Source of the DNA: Strigamia acuminata
Taxonomy: Eukaryota; Arthropoda; Chilopoda; Geophilomorpha; Linotaeniidae
Assembly: GCA_949358305.1 (NCBI GenBank)
Contig: OX442317.1
Location: forward strand, 13,024,186 to 13,088,185
Length of the DNA: 64,000 bases
Direction of reading: 5' to 3'
In this document: positions 48,692-61,200 of the stretch, one piece after another
Layout of the letters: each line of letters begins with the position of its first letter
How positions within the stretch are numbered: position 1 is the stretch's first letter
Notes under the pieces: model-generated
The model's database searches: none
Told to the model about the DNA's origin: nothing
Seen by the model: only the letters and a program-made list of their open reading frames with translations
Position numbers and translations under genes: made by a program

Positions 48692-50050
48692 AAGTTGGCC
48701 TGAGAATTTTTAAACTACTCACTACACATTGAATGTGTTTGAAAATAAACCTAAAACAAGAGCTAATAAAACACAACACATTTATTCAAAGGTTGGTTAA
48801 TAACTGAAGAAATTACAGCAATTAGATTGGTTCTTAGAGAACCGCACATGCGCAGTACCGAATATGGCACGCGCCAGGCCGATAGCGGCGAAATACAGAT
48901 ACACGAAAGAATCCGTTACCATGGTAACGGAGGAAACAAGATTACGGCAAAGTTGGCATTTGCTTAAAAATGCACTAAAAATACATTGAATTACATTGAA
49001 ATGACCACAAGAATGCGGTGAACAAAAAAGCTAATCACAACAATGTCCAAAAACACGTTAAACAATGAGATATTTGCAATAAACCGATCTCGGAATGAAA
49101 GGATTGAAAATAGCCAATCACAGGCTTCGAAAATGACATAACGATCACATTTGAATTTTGATCGCAACAAAAACACAAAATTATCAAAGAATACATACTG
49201 AATAATAACGCAATGTAATAGTAAATGCAAATTATGTGATATAAAATACAAAAATAACGGTTACATTGTGTAATCGTCGCTTGGGACAAACATGGCGACC
49301 GGCGAACATAACAAAGGTGTTGGATCAAACATGGCGTCCGGCGAACATAACATCGGCGGCAAAACTACACGTAAAATGAATGTAAAAACACTAAATGTAA
49401 ATAATCAATAAAGTATCGATTAAATTACAAGAATAATTATCAATTCTCTTCACAAAACATCGGAATAAAATACACAAGTTGAATAAATACGAATTTATCG
49501 GCCAAACGAACATTCCCGGCTGCGCTTTTATGGCAGACGGAAACGAACATTCAAACCAACTCAACGGAATTTCCAAAGCAGTTTTGATGCATCTAGATAG
49601 AAAGAGCATGCTTGAATTAGTCTAAACGAATGCCTAATAAAATTCCAAGTAATTTGAAAAGTACTAAACAAAAGGTTAGAAGACGGAACCGTAACTTTAC
49701 GGGAAACTGAAAAATGACGTCACTAGCATCGCAATTGTATGCTAGGTAACGAAATTTACACCAAAACTGTTCGGAATCAACACAAACTCTCATAAAACAA
49801 GTGAATAAGTCAATAAATGCACGAAATAAGATATTTGAAATCAATACAAAGCATAAACATTACTGAATATTGAAAAGTATGAATAAAAATCAAGTCAAAA
49901 CACTTTAATAAGCAATAAAAAATCTGAAAAGTGAAAAATACCAATTAGGCAAAGGAAATTAAAACACTTAAAGATTTTAATCAACTCAAAGTAAATGGTA
50001 AAAATATTGACAATAAAATAGCACAACAATTTCTACGCTGTCTTGCAACA
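48490..50050 (-). repeat. Element D 5' LTR
   Basis: Upstream LTR of element D at an offset of 7858 from the other copy, with two substitutions. TGACGTCA is at 49715-49722 and minus-strand AATAAA at 48786-48781. Around TGACGTCA the LTRs of elements C and D share a distant block (CTTCTAACCTTT about 45 bases downstream), showing that they are diverged homologues. Confidence 0.96.
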
Positions 50051-50055
50051 ACATC

Positions 50056-53000
50056 ACTCCACCATTTGCAAAAAACAAGAAGTGAAGAATTCTCCAAGCA
50101 ATGTAGAGAAGCCGAAGGAGCCACAAGTGACGACCCACGTCTCATGTGCCATCTCCACGACCCTTCAATTAATGATTTTCACCGCGGATTTAAAAACGAA
50201 GTCTGGTGGATTTCATTATATTCGTGGCATGATTGATCCGGGCAGCCATAGGTCATTTATTACCACTGCATTGGTCAACCGTCTCAAGTTAAGGAAATGT
50301 GGAAGTATATCGGCGACCACTCAAAGATTTAATGACTCTACGCCAGCAGAAATAGACTACGATGTTTTCAACATAAATCTCAAGTCAAAACATGATGAAC
50401 AAGATATCAAGTTGACCATGTTATCCGTTGAAAACCTTCCGAGAGTGCAAGGAATCTTGAATCCTTCTGTCATAGAAAAGGTGAAGAAACTGAAAATGGA
50501 GTTAGCCGAAGATTTGCCAGCAACGACTGCCAATGTTGACCTCCTGTTAGGAGTTGACGTTTGGTGGAAAATTCTGAAAGAAGGTCGCAAGAAGATTAAT
50601 GAAGATCTTGGACTTATCAACACGTTGTTCGGATGAGTACTTTCCGGTGCAGCTGGAAATACCAGCCTGTTTGAAGAGGAAGCCGATCTTACATCGTGTT
50701 GCAATACCTGCCAGATCGATATTAATCAGAAGCTGGACAAATTGTGGAATCTGGAAGCGATAGGAATAGATTCTGGAGAAAAGGAATCGGACTTTACAAG
50801 AGACAGATTTGAAAAGACAACCAAGCGGATGGATGACGGAAGATATGAAGTTCTGTTGCCATTCAACGGTTTAGAAGAGGATTTGGACTCTAATTGGGAA
50901 AAATCGATAAACCAATTGGCAAATACTCTCAAACGAATAGACACGAATGAAGATCTCAAGAAGAGGTATGATGAGGCAATAATGCAATACGTTGTAGAGG
51001 AACATGCCGAAGAGGTTCCCAAAGAAGAACGTTTTTTGAGAAAAGGCATCTATAATATTCCTCACCACCCTGTTGTGAAAGAGGACCGGGATACGACAAA
51101 ATTTAGGATCGTGTTCAACGCATCGTCTGCCAAAAAAGGAAAACTTTCGTTGAATGAGTGCTTGTACCCTGGCCCATCTTTAAATCCAGACTTAATTCTT
51201 GTGTTGGTGAGATTTAGACTATATTGCATCCCTGTAATAGCAGACATTAAGCAGGCTTTCCTTCAGGTTTTGATTAACCCTACACATAGGAATTTCTTAC
51301 GTTTCTTATGGGTTACTCGTGACTATTTCAAACAACCGTATTCGTGGCAAAACCTGTGGAATAACATACTAATTCTGAGGATGATTGTCGTACCATTTGG
51401 GGTAATATCTTCTCCATTTCTCCTTTGTGCTACGATACGAAAACAAGCGAAACAATTTGAAGAAACTCATCCTAAAGAAGTAGATGCTTTAGATAGCGGA
51501 ATCTTTATGGATGATTTGACTTCTGGAGGAGATTTCACCGCCGATACAACGACACATGCAGAGAATTTGAAGATGATTCTAGACGACGGGAAACTTCCCC
51601 TTGTTAAATGGGCAACCGCTAGCAGAACCGTCTTTGAAAATCTTCAATCAAAAAATTTTCACATGAGAGGTGAGAATTTTGACGACCTTCAAATCATCAA
51701 GATGTTGGGAATCTTATGGAATACACAAGACGACATGATTATGTTTAAAATCCCGAAGTTAGAGAAAATTCCCACAACGAAACGCGAAGTGGTCTCATTT
51801 ATGGCATCCATATTTGATCCGATGGGTCTCATTTCACCTGTCGTTCTTCGAATGAAACTGCTTGTTCAAGCTATCTGGGCTCGAACAAAAAATTGGGACG
51901 AAGTGATTCTTGACTCCGAGAAAAAAGAAGTCGAAGAATTTAATCTCGACATACAGAAGTTGAAGGAATTAAAAGTTCAACGTTGGCTACAGACTTATTC
52001 AGGTCAGGACATAACATTGGAAGTTTTCTGCGATGCCAGTATGAAAGCATTTGGCTGTTCAATTTTTGTCGTCAATGTGGATGGCAAAAGAACTTTACTG
52101 TTGAGCAAATGCCGTATTGCGCCAGCCAAGAAAATTACGCTTCCTCGACTTGAATTAACTGCAGCATTGGTAGGAGTAAGAATGACAAAGTATCTGCTTG
52201 AGAATTTTCTTCCTGGTTATCCAGTCACTGAAGTGCGATACTACTCGGACTCCACCATTACTTTAGCCTGGATCAATTCCGATAAAAATGTGTGGAAGCC
52301 ATACGTCTCGAACCGTGTTCAAGAAATTACTTCTTCAACCAAGCCCGAACAATGGTCCCACGTACCAACGGAATTTAACCCAGCTGATTTGTTAACTCGA
52401 CCACAGAACTCAAAAACATTAATGAACAATAAGCTTTGGTGGTTCGGAGTTGATGTTTCAAAACTAGAGAAAAAGGAAGTTATACAAGAAAATCTTTCAG
52501 AAGAGGAACGAAAAATCATTGTGATGACTATTCAAGTTAAAGAAAGCTTTATTGGTCAATTCTTCAAACGTTTCCGTGATTACAACCGACTTTTAGGAGT
52601 TTCTTCTTATATTTTGAGGTGGAAAAACAAACTTTTGCGCGGTGAGCCTCTCTCGCCACTCGAGTTAGAGACGAACCAATTGAAGATCCTGCAGTTTTCG
52701 CAGAAACTGCATTTTTCTGAGGAACTTGAGGATGTGAAAAACAAACGAGAACTGAGTAAACATTCCACCCTACGAAATTTCGAGCTTTTCATTGACGAGG
52801 ACGGATTACTTCGACTTCGTAGTCGCTTGAAAAAATCTTTATTGACTTTTGATGAGGTTTATCCAATTATTCTACCTTACGATAGTTGGTTAACAAGATT
52901 GTTGATCAAAAAAGTGCATCTGGAACTATTTCATGGTGATATAAGCGAAACATTATACCGTTTACGTGAGCAATATTGGATCGTAAAAGGAAGGAGAACA

Positions 53001-54014
53001 ATTCAGACAGTTATTCGAGAATGTGCAATTTGCAAACGTGGAAAACTTGCACGAAACAACCCTTCTACAGGTGACCTTCCTTCTGAACGTATAACTCCAG
53101 CCGCTCCATTCCAACACACGGGAATTGACCATCTTGGGCCAATTTACGTCGGAACTAACAAGAAAGAACGCAAAAAGGTTTATATTCTTTTATTCACATG
53201 TATGGTGACCCGATCCCTACATTTAGAGGTTTCCGATGACCTTTCTGTTCAAACGTTTCTACTTGCAATGAGACGATTTGGAGCACGTTTTGGCTATCCT
53301 GCTAAAATATTCTCCGATAATAGCAAAACCTTCGAGCGCGGCAGCGTGGAGTTACAATCGTGGGGAAAACTAATTGGACACAAGGACATACAGACTTTCC
53401 TATCTGAAAAAAGAGTGATTTGGACTTTTATCCCACCACTGTCCCCCTGGATGGGCGGGGCATGGGAACGCCTCGTCCGGTCAGTTAAGGATAAACTTCG
53501 AAAAACATTACTTCGCTATACAGTTGACTTGGAAACTCTCCAAACTTTGGCTTTAGAAATTAGTTCAGTGTTAAATTCAAGACCCTTATCTTACGTCCCA
53601 GACAGTGTTGATGGTGGTAGAATTTTGGCACCTGAAAACTTTTTAACAGGAGGCATGCCAAAGTACTTAATAAACAAAAAACTTAGTGCGATTAAAAAAT
53701 CAGATTTGAGAAAACTTGATACAAAACGACGAAAATTTATATGGGATTTCTGGCAGATCTGGAAACAAAGTTATCTCATGCAATTGAGAAACTTTTACGA
53801 AACCAAAGGTGATAAGTTCTTCAAAAATCCTAAAGTGGATCAAATTGTGCTACTAGAAAAAATAGGAACAAATTCCTATTTTTGGCCCCTTGCCAGGATA
53901 AAAGAAATTTTTCCCGGTGATGATGGTCTTATCAGAATTGTCAAAGTAGTGTTACCCGATGGAAGAGAGTTAAAAAGATCAGTGAAACATGTGAGAGCTC
54001 TTGAACTAGAGTGA
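50056..54014 (+). pseudogene. gag-pol: Pao gag-pol, 3' part (PR-RT-RNaseH-IN), with internal TGA
   Basis: Continuation of the element C polyprotein after the inserted element D. In order: end of the third zinc knuckle (HHSTICKK); protease with IDPGSHRSF; reverse transcriptase with FRIVFNASS, ADIKQAF and catalytic FMDD; RNase H with FCDAS, LPRLELTA and YYSDS; integrase zinc site (HLELFHGD..CAIC) and D,D,E core (TGIDHLGP, FSDNSKTF, PWMGGAWERL); DUF5641-like tail ending ..KHVRALELE. A TGA at 50634-50636 stands where the intact relative has Trp 621, just upstream of the reverse transcriptase. It is a single base change that would stop translation before the enzymes. The remaining 3375 nt are open to the TGA at 54012. 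Complete, the protein would be about 1753 residues. Confidence 0.96.
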
Positions 54015-54069
54015 CTAATAAGACTTTGTGTGTGGTTCTCTCTTCTCTCTCCTTTCGCCGGCAATTCTC

Positions 54070-55710
54070 TGTTGCAACCTGTTGCAAACAGAGTGGAATA
54101 TAAATTGATACTGCTTTTTATTTGCCATTTTATTGTCCTATTAAATATTCAAAGTGTTGTTAAATTTTGCTTCTAATAGTTTGACTTACATTTCAGGTGT
54201 TTTTTGTGTCATATTAAAGCTTTTAGTTCATTATTTTCTTATATTGTCATGAATTTTGGGTATTGTGTGTTTAAATAGACTTATTCTAGTGTGTTTTATT
54301 TTGCATAACATTTTAATCTTATTTTACAGGATTTTTTGCATTATTAAAACTATTAAAGTGTTTTATGATACTGTTGTTTATTAAAATATGATATTTCATT
54401 GTCTATTGCATTCATTTCAAGTGTTATTTATAAGAATTTGTCTTATATTATCAATTCCTATTCATTTTGTGTGTTTCCGTGTGAAATTGGGTGCATCCGT
54501 CGTCAAACAGTTCACTAGTGTAATTGGAGTGACGTCATATTTCGAAATCTAGTTCGGTTTTGACTCCAACTTCTAACCTTTCGTTTTCATTGAATTCTTG
54601 TCGTTAGAATTGATCCTAATATTGTTTTAGACTAATTCAGGGGTGATCTGTCGATCTGTGCACTTAGTTTCTTTCCCGGAGCAGCCGTTTTGTCTGTACG
54701 AACGATCGTGACGGACCTCGCATATGCGTTGCCGTCCGCGATCGTTTCTTTTCTTTCAAGACTAATTTTCATGTGTATTCTTATTAAAAGTGCTTTATTT
54801 TGAAGGAAATTACTTTTCCTAAGTGTATTTATTAGTAACATTACCTAGTATTTGCTATATTCTTGTGTCAGAATTCAAATGTCGTGTTTTGCCGCTCTTA
54901 TTGAGTTGTACGGGCGCCATGTTGGATTTATTCGCTAATTTCGTTATTAAATCGATTCTATTGTATTATTAATACTTCTTTTGCATTTACTATTTCATTT
55001 CATTGTATTTTAGTGCATATTATTTACCATTTCAGTGATTTTGTGAGGTTTTAAATTCAAATCTTTGCATTACGTAACTTTGCTGTATTCTGATTGGCTG
55101 AGCCGATCGTCTGCTTCCCGATCGATTCTTTCTGTATTTTCTCATTGTTTTAAGTGTTTTTGAGCATTGTTACCATTTACTTTTATGTTCCTGACATCTT
55201 TGTGGTCATTTTGACATATTGCAATTTGATTTTAATGCATTTTTGAGCAATCGCTCACTTCAATGTATTTCATTTTTCTCCGTTGTCATAGCAACGGAAT
55301 TTCTCAATTGTGTTTTTTACCTTGGCGCGTGCCGTGACCATTGTTTTGCACGTGCATTTTCTTTGTTAGCCAACGTACATTCGTGTATTTGGTCAGTTAT
55401 CATTCTACTTCCGAATAAATAAGTTGTTTTATGTTATCTCCTGGAGTTTTTACTTTCGTCGCCATTACAATGTGTCGGGAGTAGCCAAACATTTTCCCAG
55501 ACTGGTCAATGGTTAAGCGGACACTTGGATACCATTCAACAGTAGTTTCTACAGGGATTCCTTCATTCTCCAATGCATTTCGGGACAAATTAAATCTGTT
55601 TCCACACGGTATACGTACTAACCTCACTATACGATCGTTTGAGTGGATTGGCGGGAGATTCAAAACGCCATGGCTCAGTTCTTTTCTGTCCTGTGTGATT
55701 GACCGCTACA
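54070..55710 (+). repeat. Element C 3' LTR
   Basis: Partner of the 5' LTR at an offset of 17348. AATAAA is at 55414-55419 and TGACGTCA at 54530-54537. It is preceded by TCGCCGGCAATTCTC (54055-54069), the pre-LTR motif also present in element D. Confidence 0.96.
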
Positions 55711-57442
55711 TTGGAGCATGGGGTTTCAGCTAGATCTAGTTTTTATTTCCCCTTCGGTTAAAGAAGTTTCAGTCTTCGTGGTAGTCTGCTCACAACAGGC
55801 TACACGGTGGCCCGAGTGCGGACGCGCTGTCCATCGGGTACCTCTTTGTTCAAGGCGCATTCGTAAAGCGCAGCTCGGTTGAAAGAAAGCCACCGGTTTT
55901 AATTTCTTTTCAACGACGTGATTAGTTTTCGTGCAGGAAGTGTAGCTTCGCTTCATTTGGTTGCAGTTGCACTGCTTCCAACGTTTTTCAGTATCGTATG
56001 ACACCTGTTGATCTTCAAAAAGAAGCAGGTCCCTTTCCTTTCTTTTCTCGTGGGGAGGAAATGGATTGATTATTTGGGTACGGACTTATTCTCTCTTCGA
56101 AAAAAAAGCAGAAAGTTTAGTGTTTTGGAATTTTTGCTGGTTTTCACAGTTCCAGTTTGTTAGTTTCCCTTGTGAGGCCATACCTGGCCAATAGCTTTAG
56201 TGATAATATTGACGTTTTAGCCGGTATTTATTTGCACGGAACGTGCTCGTTTTTTTTTAGATAATTGAACCGTTTTTCTCTTGTTAGTTAGATCAAGTTG
56301 TGGTCGATGGGTCAGCGTGCGGGTGTTTCTTTGTCACTGTGGACAAGAGGTCGCAGATGGTTTACACAGTCACCTGACTAAGTCTTTCCTTTTTTCTTTA
56401 TTCTCTGCTCTTAGCGGTTTCGTGGGTTCATGTCGAGTCAGGGTGCGGTCAACGCCTTTGCGTGGCAGTTGCTGCGAATGGTTCGCATTGCCTGAGCTTT
56501 ATGCCTTCTCGTTCTCTTTTTCCTCCTTCTGGCGTGATCATGTTAGCTAGGTGGTCATGGCTTTGGGTAAGATGTTAGTTAGTCACTCTTTTCGAAAGAG
56601 TGATGCCTAGGTCTTGACGGCATTTTCTAGTTCTTCGTACGAATGCTGGGTGGTTGGTCAGACGATAGGTCTGGGTCAACGCATTCATTCCCTTATTTTG
56701 CATTTTTCTTGTTTTCTAGAAAAGGGTCGTCCTTAATAGTTTAATAAGTATGAGTTCGCAGCTCGTGTTTTCGTGCGGACGGAGGTTTCCGTGGCACGTT
56801 GCCACTTGAGCGCTGGCTCGAGGACAACGAGGCGGTGAAGCCTGCCGTGTCTCAAGTTTGTTCTTTTTTGCGTTTCAAGTTTCTTCTAGTCTTCATGTAT
56901 GTCATGTTCCTTGCGAGGCCATGCTCGATCAAGAGTTTTTGTGACAGTTTTCCTTTTTTTGACGACGTTTAGTTTTCGGTTCTGAGACTTCTAACCTCGG
57001 TGTTTGGTTGGACGATTGTTTTGGACCAGCGCCTTTCCTCTCTGACAAGGATTTCCGTTCTCCCATTTTTAGTTTTCGTTTAGTTTAAGCGTCTGTCTAC
57101 GGGTTGACAGACTGAGTTTTCGGACAAGCTCCCGCAATGTTCTCACGTCGTTTTGGTTAGAAAACCCGTTCAGTCGGATTTTCTGAAGGTTCTTGCGTGT
57201 GCGCCACGTGTCTATTGGCGACGCCGTAGCCCCTTGGTGTCTGGACTAGGTCATCATGGCACGGCCCTTCTCTTTCTTCTCTCGTGTTCTAAGTTTCTCT
57301 TAGTGTCTATGGTTTTGCCTTCGCGACTTTCACAAAGTCAAGCTTGGCTTCGATACTTTTTCTTCCCGTGCTCTTGGTTTTGATGGGGAATTCCTTCAAC
57401 AGTTTTCTGCCTTGCCTTCCCTTCTTCTTTGGCCGGCAACGC
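55711..57442 (+). other. Element B interior, right part
   Basis: 1.7 kb from the duplicated TTGG to the 3' LTR. It is T-rich and pyrimidine-rich on the plus strand, with scattered stops in all frames and no recognisable protein. It ends with GGCCGGCAACGC. I see no gene here. Confidence 0.7.
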
Positions 57443-58203
57443 TGTTGCGAGCACGCGCAACATGGATTTTTTGCTATCGCAATAGCGGATTTGCTTGAAT
57501 TGATCAATTATTTAAGTTTGTGTTTAGTTAATAGTGCAGCTTAAGTTTTGGCTAAATGTTAAATGAATTTCGTGTAATTTGTGACATGGGAGTTATGTTT
57601 TACCTGATTTAAGCTGTCTTTCTTAAGGTAATCTTGTATTTTTCCTTTGATTCTTTGGAGTTTTACTGCTTGGATTCGTCCAAAGAGTTGCTGCTGTTAG
57701 TTCCTAAGTTAGTTCATTTATTTGAAACACTTTGTCTTAATGTATTACGGTTTTGTACCTTTTGTAATGATTTTATACTTGAAACTGTGTATTTTCTTGT
57801 ATACGCTTTATCATTTTGTCACTAGAGGAACAATTCGCCTCTTGCGAGTGATTGTTGCCACTCGTTGCTCTAATTGTTGTAGGTTGCGCAGCAACTACAC
57901 TGTGACTGTTATGTAGATCTCTAGGGTTAAGATATGTAATTTTCTCCTCTCCTTTTCTGTGTATTTTGATAGATGTTAACTTTACAATAAATTCGGTTTG
58001 TTTATGTGTTATTTAACACATTAGTGGTGAGTTCTTCCAGACACTTGTTAGGCCACTTTGCAGGGATTTCAAGCAGGATTTTTCCTGCAATGCATCATCT
58101 CTTTTGGAGCTCATCACAAGTTTTAGTAAGTAGGTTTATTTGTTATAACCATTTTCGATTGTCTTCTAGAGTGCCACACGGCCACAAAGCATTGCTAGAA
58201 ACA
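57443..58203 (+). repeat. Element B 3' LTR
   Basis: Partner of 33301-34061 at an offset of 24142, with AATAAA at 57986-57991. It is preceded by GGCCGGCAACGC, the pre-LTR motif shared with the coding Pao elements. Confidence 0.95.
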
Positions 58204-61200
58204 ACAAGACCAATGTCTCTGAATGTTCTGAAATAGTGTTTAAACCTTAGTAGAAAGCTTTATTTAATGTAAGTTTTAGCAACATCCAAGAAATGATTTG
58301 GGAAAATAGACTTTTGATCTCATCACAGTTGACTTAGCACAAACACCACAAGACCAATTGCTCTAAATGTTCTGAAATAGTGTTTAAACCTTAGTAGACG
58401 GCTTCAATGTAAGTTTTAGCAACATCCAAGCAATGATTTGGGAGAATAGACTTTTGATCTCATCACAGTTGACTTAGCACAAACACCACAAGACCAATGT
58501 CTCTGAATGTTCTGAAATAGTGTTTAAACCTTAGTAGAAGGCTTCAATGTTAGTTTTAGCAACATCCAAGCAATAATTTGAAAGAATAAACTTTTGATCT
58601 CATTTGACATCACAGTTGACTTAGCACAAACATCACAAGACCAATGTCTCTGAATGTTCTGAAATAGTGCTTAAACTTTAGTAGAAGGCTTCAATGTAAG
58701 TTTTAGCAACATCCAAGCAATGATTTGGGAGAATAGACTTTTGATCTCATCACAGTTGACTTAGCACAAACACCACAAGACCAATGTCTCTGAATGTTCT
58801 GAAATAGTGTTTAAACCTTAGTAGACGGCTTCAATGTAAGTTTTAGCAACATCCAAGCAATGATTTGGGAGAATAGACTTTTGATCTCATCACAGTTGAC
58901 TTAGCACAAACACCACAAGACCAATGTCTCTGAATGTTCAGAAATAGTGTTTAAACCTTAGTAGAAGGCTTCAATGTAAGTTTTAGCAACATCCAAGCAA
59001 TGATTTGGGAGAATAGACTTTTGATCTCATCACAGTTGACTTAGCACAAACATCACAAGACCAATGTCTCTGAATGTTCTGAAATAGTGTTTAAACCTTA
59101 GTAGAAAGCTTTATTTAATGTAAGTTTTAGCAACATCCAAGAAATGATTTGGGAAAATAGACTTTTGATCTCATCACAGTTGACTTAGCACAAACACCAC
59201 AAGACCAATGTCTCTAAATGTTCTGAAATAGTGTTTAAACCTTAGTAGACGGCTTCAGTGTAAGTTTTAGCAACATCCAAGCAATGATTTGGGAGAATAG
59301 ACTTTTGATCTCATCACAGTTGACTTAGCACAAACACCACAAGACCAATGTCTCTGAATGTTCTGAAATAGTGTTTAAACCTTAGTAGAAGGCTTCAATG
59401 TTAGTTTTAGCAACATCCAAGCAATAATTTGAAAGAATAAACTTTTGATCTCATTTGACATCACAGTTGACTTAGCACAAACATCACAAGACCAATGTCT
59501 CTGAATGTTCTGAAATAGTGCTTAAACTTTAGTAGAAGGCTTCAATGTAAGTTTTAGCAACATCCAAGCAATGATTTGGGAGAATAGACTTTTGATCTCA
59601 TCACAGTTGACTTAGCACAAACATCACAAGACCAATGTCTCTGAATGTTCTGAAATAGTGTTTAAACCTTAGTAGAAGGCTTCAATGTTAGTTTTAGCAA
59701 CATCCAAGCAATAATTTGAAAGAATAAACTTTTGATCTCATTTGACATCACAGTTGACTTAGCACAAACACCACAAGACCAATGTCTCTAAATGTTCTGA
59801 AATAGTGTTTAAACCTTAGTAGAAAGCTTCAATGTAAGTTTTAGCAACATCCAAGCAATAAGTTGAAAGAATAAACTTTTGATCTCATTTGACATCACAG
59901 TTGACTTAGCACAAACACCACAAGACCAATGTCTCTGATTGTTCTGAAATAGTGCTTAAACTTTAGTAGAAGGCTTCAATGTAAGTTTTAGCAACATCCA
60001 AGCAATGATTTGGGAGAATAGACTTTTGATCTCATCACAGTTGACTTAGCACAAACATCACAAGACCAATGTCTCTGAATGTTCTGAAATAGTGTTTAAA
60101 CCTTAGTAGAAGGCTTCAATGTTAGTTTTAGCAACATCCAAGCAATAATTTGAAAGAATAAACTTTTGATCTCATTTGACATCACAGTTGACTTAGCACA
60201 AACACCACAAGACCAATGTCTCTAAATGTTCTGAAATAGTGTTTAAACCTTAGTAGAAAGCTTCAATGTAAGTTTTAGCAACATCCAAGCAATAATTTGA
60301 AAGAATAAACTTTTGATCTCATTTGACATCACAGTTGACTTAGCACAAACACCACAAGACCAATGTCTCTAAATGTTCTGAAATAGTGTTTAAACCTTAG
60401 TAGATGGCTTCAGTGTAAGTTTTAGCAACATCCAAGCAATGATTTGGGAGAATAGACTTTTGCTCTCATCACAGTTGACTTAGCACAAACACCACAAGAC
60501 CAATGTCTCTTAATGTTCTGAAATAGTGTTTAAACCTTAGTAGAAGGCTTCAATGTTAGTTTTAGCAACATCCAAGCAATAAGTTGAAAGAATAAACTTT
60601 TGATCTCATTTGACATCACAGTTGACTTAGCACAAACACCACAAGACCAATGTCTCTGAATGTTCAGAAATAGTGTTTAAACCTTAGTAGAAGGCTTCAA
60701 TGTAAGTTTTAGCAACATCCAAGCAATATTTTGAAAGAATAAACTTTTGATCTCATTTGACATCACAGTTGACTTAGCACAAACACCACAAACCAATGTC
60801 TCTGAATGTTCTGAAATAGTGTTTAAACCTTAGTAGAAGGCTTCAATGTAAGTTTTAGCAACATCCAAGCAATGATTTGGGAGAATAGACTTTTGATCTC
60901 ATCACAGTTGACTTAGCACAAACATCACAAGACCAATGTCTCTGAATGTTCTGAAATAGTGTTTAAACTTTAGTAGAAGGCTTCAATGTTAGTTTTAGCA
61001 ACATCCAAGAAATGATTTAGGAAAATAGACTTTTGATCTCATCACAGTTGACTTAGCACAAACACCACAAGACCAATGTCTCTAAATGTTCTGAAATAGT
61101 GTTTAAACCTTAGTAGACGGCTTCAATGTAAGTTTTAGCAACATCCAAGCAATGATTTGGGAGAATAGACTTTTGATCTCATCACAGTTGACTTAGCACA

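Larger units (their letters stand above)
40632..50050 (-). mobile_element. Element D: apparently intact BEL/Pao LTR retrotransposon
   Basis: 9419 bp with 1561-bp LTRs (TG..CA; terminal TGTTGCA..TGCAACA inverted ends) and a perfect 5-bp target duplication ACATC (40627-40631 and 50051-50055) within the gag of element C. It lies antisense to element C. It carries an uninterrupted gag-pol on the minus strand, a tRNA-His-like primer binding site and the TCGCCGGCAATTCGC pre-LTR motif. Only two LTR differences were found (41322/49180 and 41793/49651), consistent with being the most recent layer. By sequence it could be mobile and could supply enzymes to the non-autonomous relatives; that is inference. 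Confidence 0.97.
36722..55710 (+). mobile_element. Element C: BEL/Pao LTR retrotransposon, inactivated
   Basis: 1641-bp LTRs (36722-38362 and 54070-55710) and a 4-bp duplication TTGG (36718-36721 and 55711-55714) inside element B. The span is 18989 bp, of which 9419 bp is element D plus its 5-bp duplication, leaving an element of about 9.6 kb. It carries a Pao gag-pol reading frame on the plus strand, broken by element D and by one in-frame TGA. I find one LTR difference (38356 T, 55704 C), so it is a young insertion. The order LTR, primer binding site, leader, gag-pol, LTR is standard for Pao elements. Confidence 0.96.
33301..58203 (+). mobile_element. Element B: outer non-autonomous Pao-like LTR element (nest host)
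   Basis: Bounded by 761-bp LTRs (TGTTGC..GAAACA) and a 4-bp duplication ACAA (33297-33300 and 58204-58207). Removing the element and one ACAA restores a normal CATCACAAGACC satellite sequence. The span is 24903 bp, but 18989 bp of that is the nested element C plus its 4-bp duplication, leaving an original element of about 5.9 kb. The interior (34062-36721 and 55711-57442) shows no protease, reverse transcriptase or integrase. The primer binding site is a split tRNA-His-like sequence, and the 3' end before the LTR has GGCCGGCAACGC. Five LTR substitutions in 761 bp make it the oldest insertion of the nest. Confidence 0.9.
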
